Shown here one piece after another: positions 34,620 to 35,310 of a DNA stretch of 35,310 bases. The DNA is from Thiobacillus sp. (lineage in GTDB: Bacteria; Pseudomonadota; Gammaproteobacteria; Burkholderiales; Thiobacillaceae). The first letter of the stretch is position 1. Every line of letters starts with the position of its first letter. The notes beneath the pieces were generated by a model that saw nothing but the letters and a program-made list of their open reading frames with translations, had not been told where the DNA came from and searched no databases. The translations under genes and the position numbers were made by a program. The stretch covers positions 1-35,310 of the forward strand of contig JADFDN010000020.1 of the NCBI GenBank assembly GCA_018262815.1, given 5' to 3'.

Positions 34620-35310
34620 ATGACTGGCAAAACAAACATTGACCCTCCAGCCGAATCAACTCCCAGGAGCCTGATTTTCTGTTCCGCCGGCAAGCGAATC
34701 AGCAGCCTGCCGTGGTTAACCGGCCTCGCGGGGTTCGACGTGGCACTCGTCTATTACGGCGAAGAGCCTGTCGTCCCGCCGGAAACGAAATATTTTCTGG
34801 CCAACAAAGATTTCAAAATCCCCAACTTCATACAGCTTGTACGGGAATACCCTGACATCCTGACCTACGATTATTTCTTTTTCGTGGATGACGATCTCGT
34901 CTTCGATTCAAGTATTTTCGGCGCCTGGCTGAACATCGTCATCGAACACCATCTCGACATATCCCAGCCGTCCCTCACTGCGGACAGCAAGGCTGACTGG
35001 CCCCATCTGAAGCAACAGAAGGGCCTCCAGATAGACTTCGATCAATTTGTAGAAGTGCAATGTTTTTGCTTGTCCAAGCGCGCGCTCAGGCTGTCGCTGC
35101 CCTTCTTCTTCATGGCCAAAACGGGAACCGGTTTGGATATTGCCCTTTACCTGCTCCGAGAGCGCCACACACTCCATTCAGGGGTCATTCATTTGCTTCG
35201 CATCCAGCACCCGCATCGAGAAAATGAACAAACGGTACGGAAGCAGTTTTCCGAATTCAAATCCTTCAACCCGCAGCTCAGTCGATTCATAGAATTCTGT
35301 TTTGATGAAA
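34620..35310 (+). CDS. DUF707-like (probable glycosyltransferase-related) protein, 3' end outside window
   Basis: The frame opens at ATG 34620 (GTG at 34617 is an alternative) and is still open at the window end, giving at least 230 residues. The start reads MTGKTNIDPPAESTPRSLIF. A DxD-type metal motif appears in YDYFFFVDDDLVFDSSIF (about residues 83-100), followed by LDISQPSLTADSKADW, VEVQCFCLSKRALRL and GTGLDIALYLL. This succession resembles DUF707 proteins (acidic cluster, SQPAL-like, VEV, GxGLD), found in polysaccharide loci. Codon use is visibly AT-richer than in neighbouring genes, suggesting acquisition. Function is unproven; a role with the adjacent GT2 gene in surface glycan synthesis is inference. 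Confidence 0.68.
   Translation, partial: MTGKTNIDPPAESTPRSLIFCSAGKRISSLPWLTGLAGFDVALVYYGEEPVVPPETKYFLANKDFKIPNFIQLVREYPDILTYDYFFFVDDDLVFDSSIFGAWLNIVIEHHLDISQPSLTADSKADWPHLKQQKGLQIDFDQFVEVQCFCLSKRALRLSLPFFFMAKTGTGLDIALYLLRERHTLHSGVIHLLRIQHPHRENEQTVRKQFSEFKSFNPQLSRFIEFCFDE

Overview
This 35.3-kb window reads as a GC-rich, gene-dense chromosomal segment of a respiring betaproteobacterium. Gene content and order (coaD/rsmD with a YfhL-type ferredoxin, ftsYEX-rpoH, adjacent cbb3 and aa3-type oxidase loci, bioBFHCD, aroB-dgt) and an SseA-type sulfurtransferase are compatible with a Thiobacillus-like sulfur oxidiser. The genus is inference; no rRNA or marker search was possible. No tRNA, rRNA, CRISPR array, insertion sequence or prophage was seen.

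Layout: (1) 1-4224: the tail of a coiled-coil gene, then a leftward cluster of an active M16 protease, its zinc-site-less partner, rsmD, coaD and a 2[4Fe-4S] ferredoxin. (2) 4354-7900: rightward ftsY-ftsE-ftsX, then rpoH for the heat-shock sigma factor. rpoH is preceded by an almost perfect CIRCE operator that overlaps a predicted sigma70 promoter. (3) 7967-15107: leftward cbb3 oxidase locus ccoNOQP-ccoG-ccoH-ccoS, ending in an easily missed 35-codon membrane peptide gene. Upstream of it lie a SCO copper chaperone and an Rrf2-type Fe-S regulator candidate. (4) 15190-23832: haem A synthesis (ctaA, ctaB), a variant SCO-like protein, SURF1, and the aa3-type oxidase with a cytochrome c domain fused to subunit II (ctaC-ctaD-small assembly protein-ctaG-DUF2970-ctaE). 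A DUF2244 gene sits upstream and a DUF2909 gene is on the opposite strand. (5) 23962-28840: a translationally overlapping biotin operon, bioB-bioF-bioH-bioC-bioD, with an unidentified four-helix membrane protein at its head. (6) 28856-33313: comF, a frameshifted CopD-like membrane gene, a two-domain sulfurtransferase, a dGTPase-like HD hydrolase, and aroB. (7) 33441-35310: two glycan-type genes, a GT2 glycosyltransferase and a truncated DUF707-like gene; the latter is visibly AT-richer.

The central 16 kb is a respiratory island: a high-affinity cbb3 oxidase and a haem a/CuA oxidase share a stretch with the factors for CuA, CuB and haem a insertion, plus one local regulator. Many neighbouring genes share 4-bp ATGA stop/start overlaps, so translational coupling is the rule here. 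I found no wholly new defence or mobile system. The best leads are the CIRCE-controlled rpoH, the 35-aa peptide in the cbb3 operon, the SCO-like protein with a displaced histidine, the IscR-like regulator beside the oxidases, and the frameshifted CopD-like gene.
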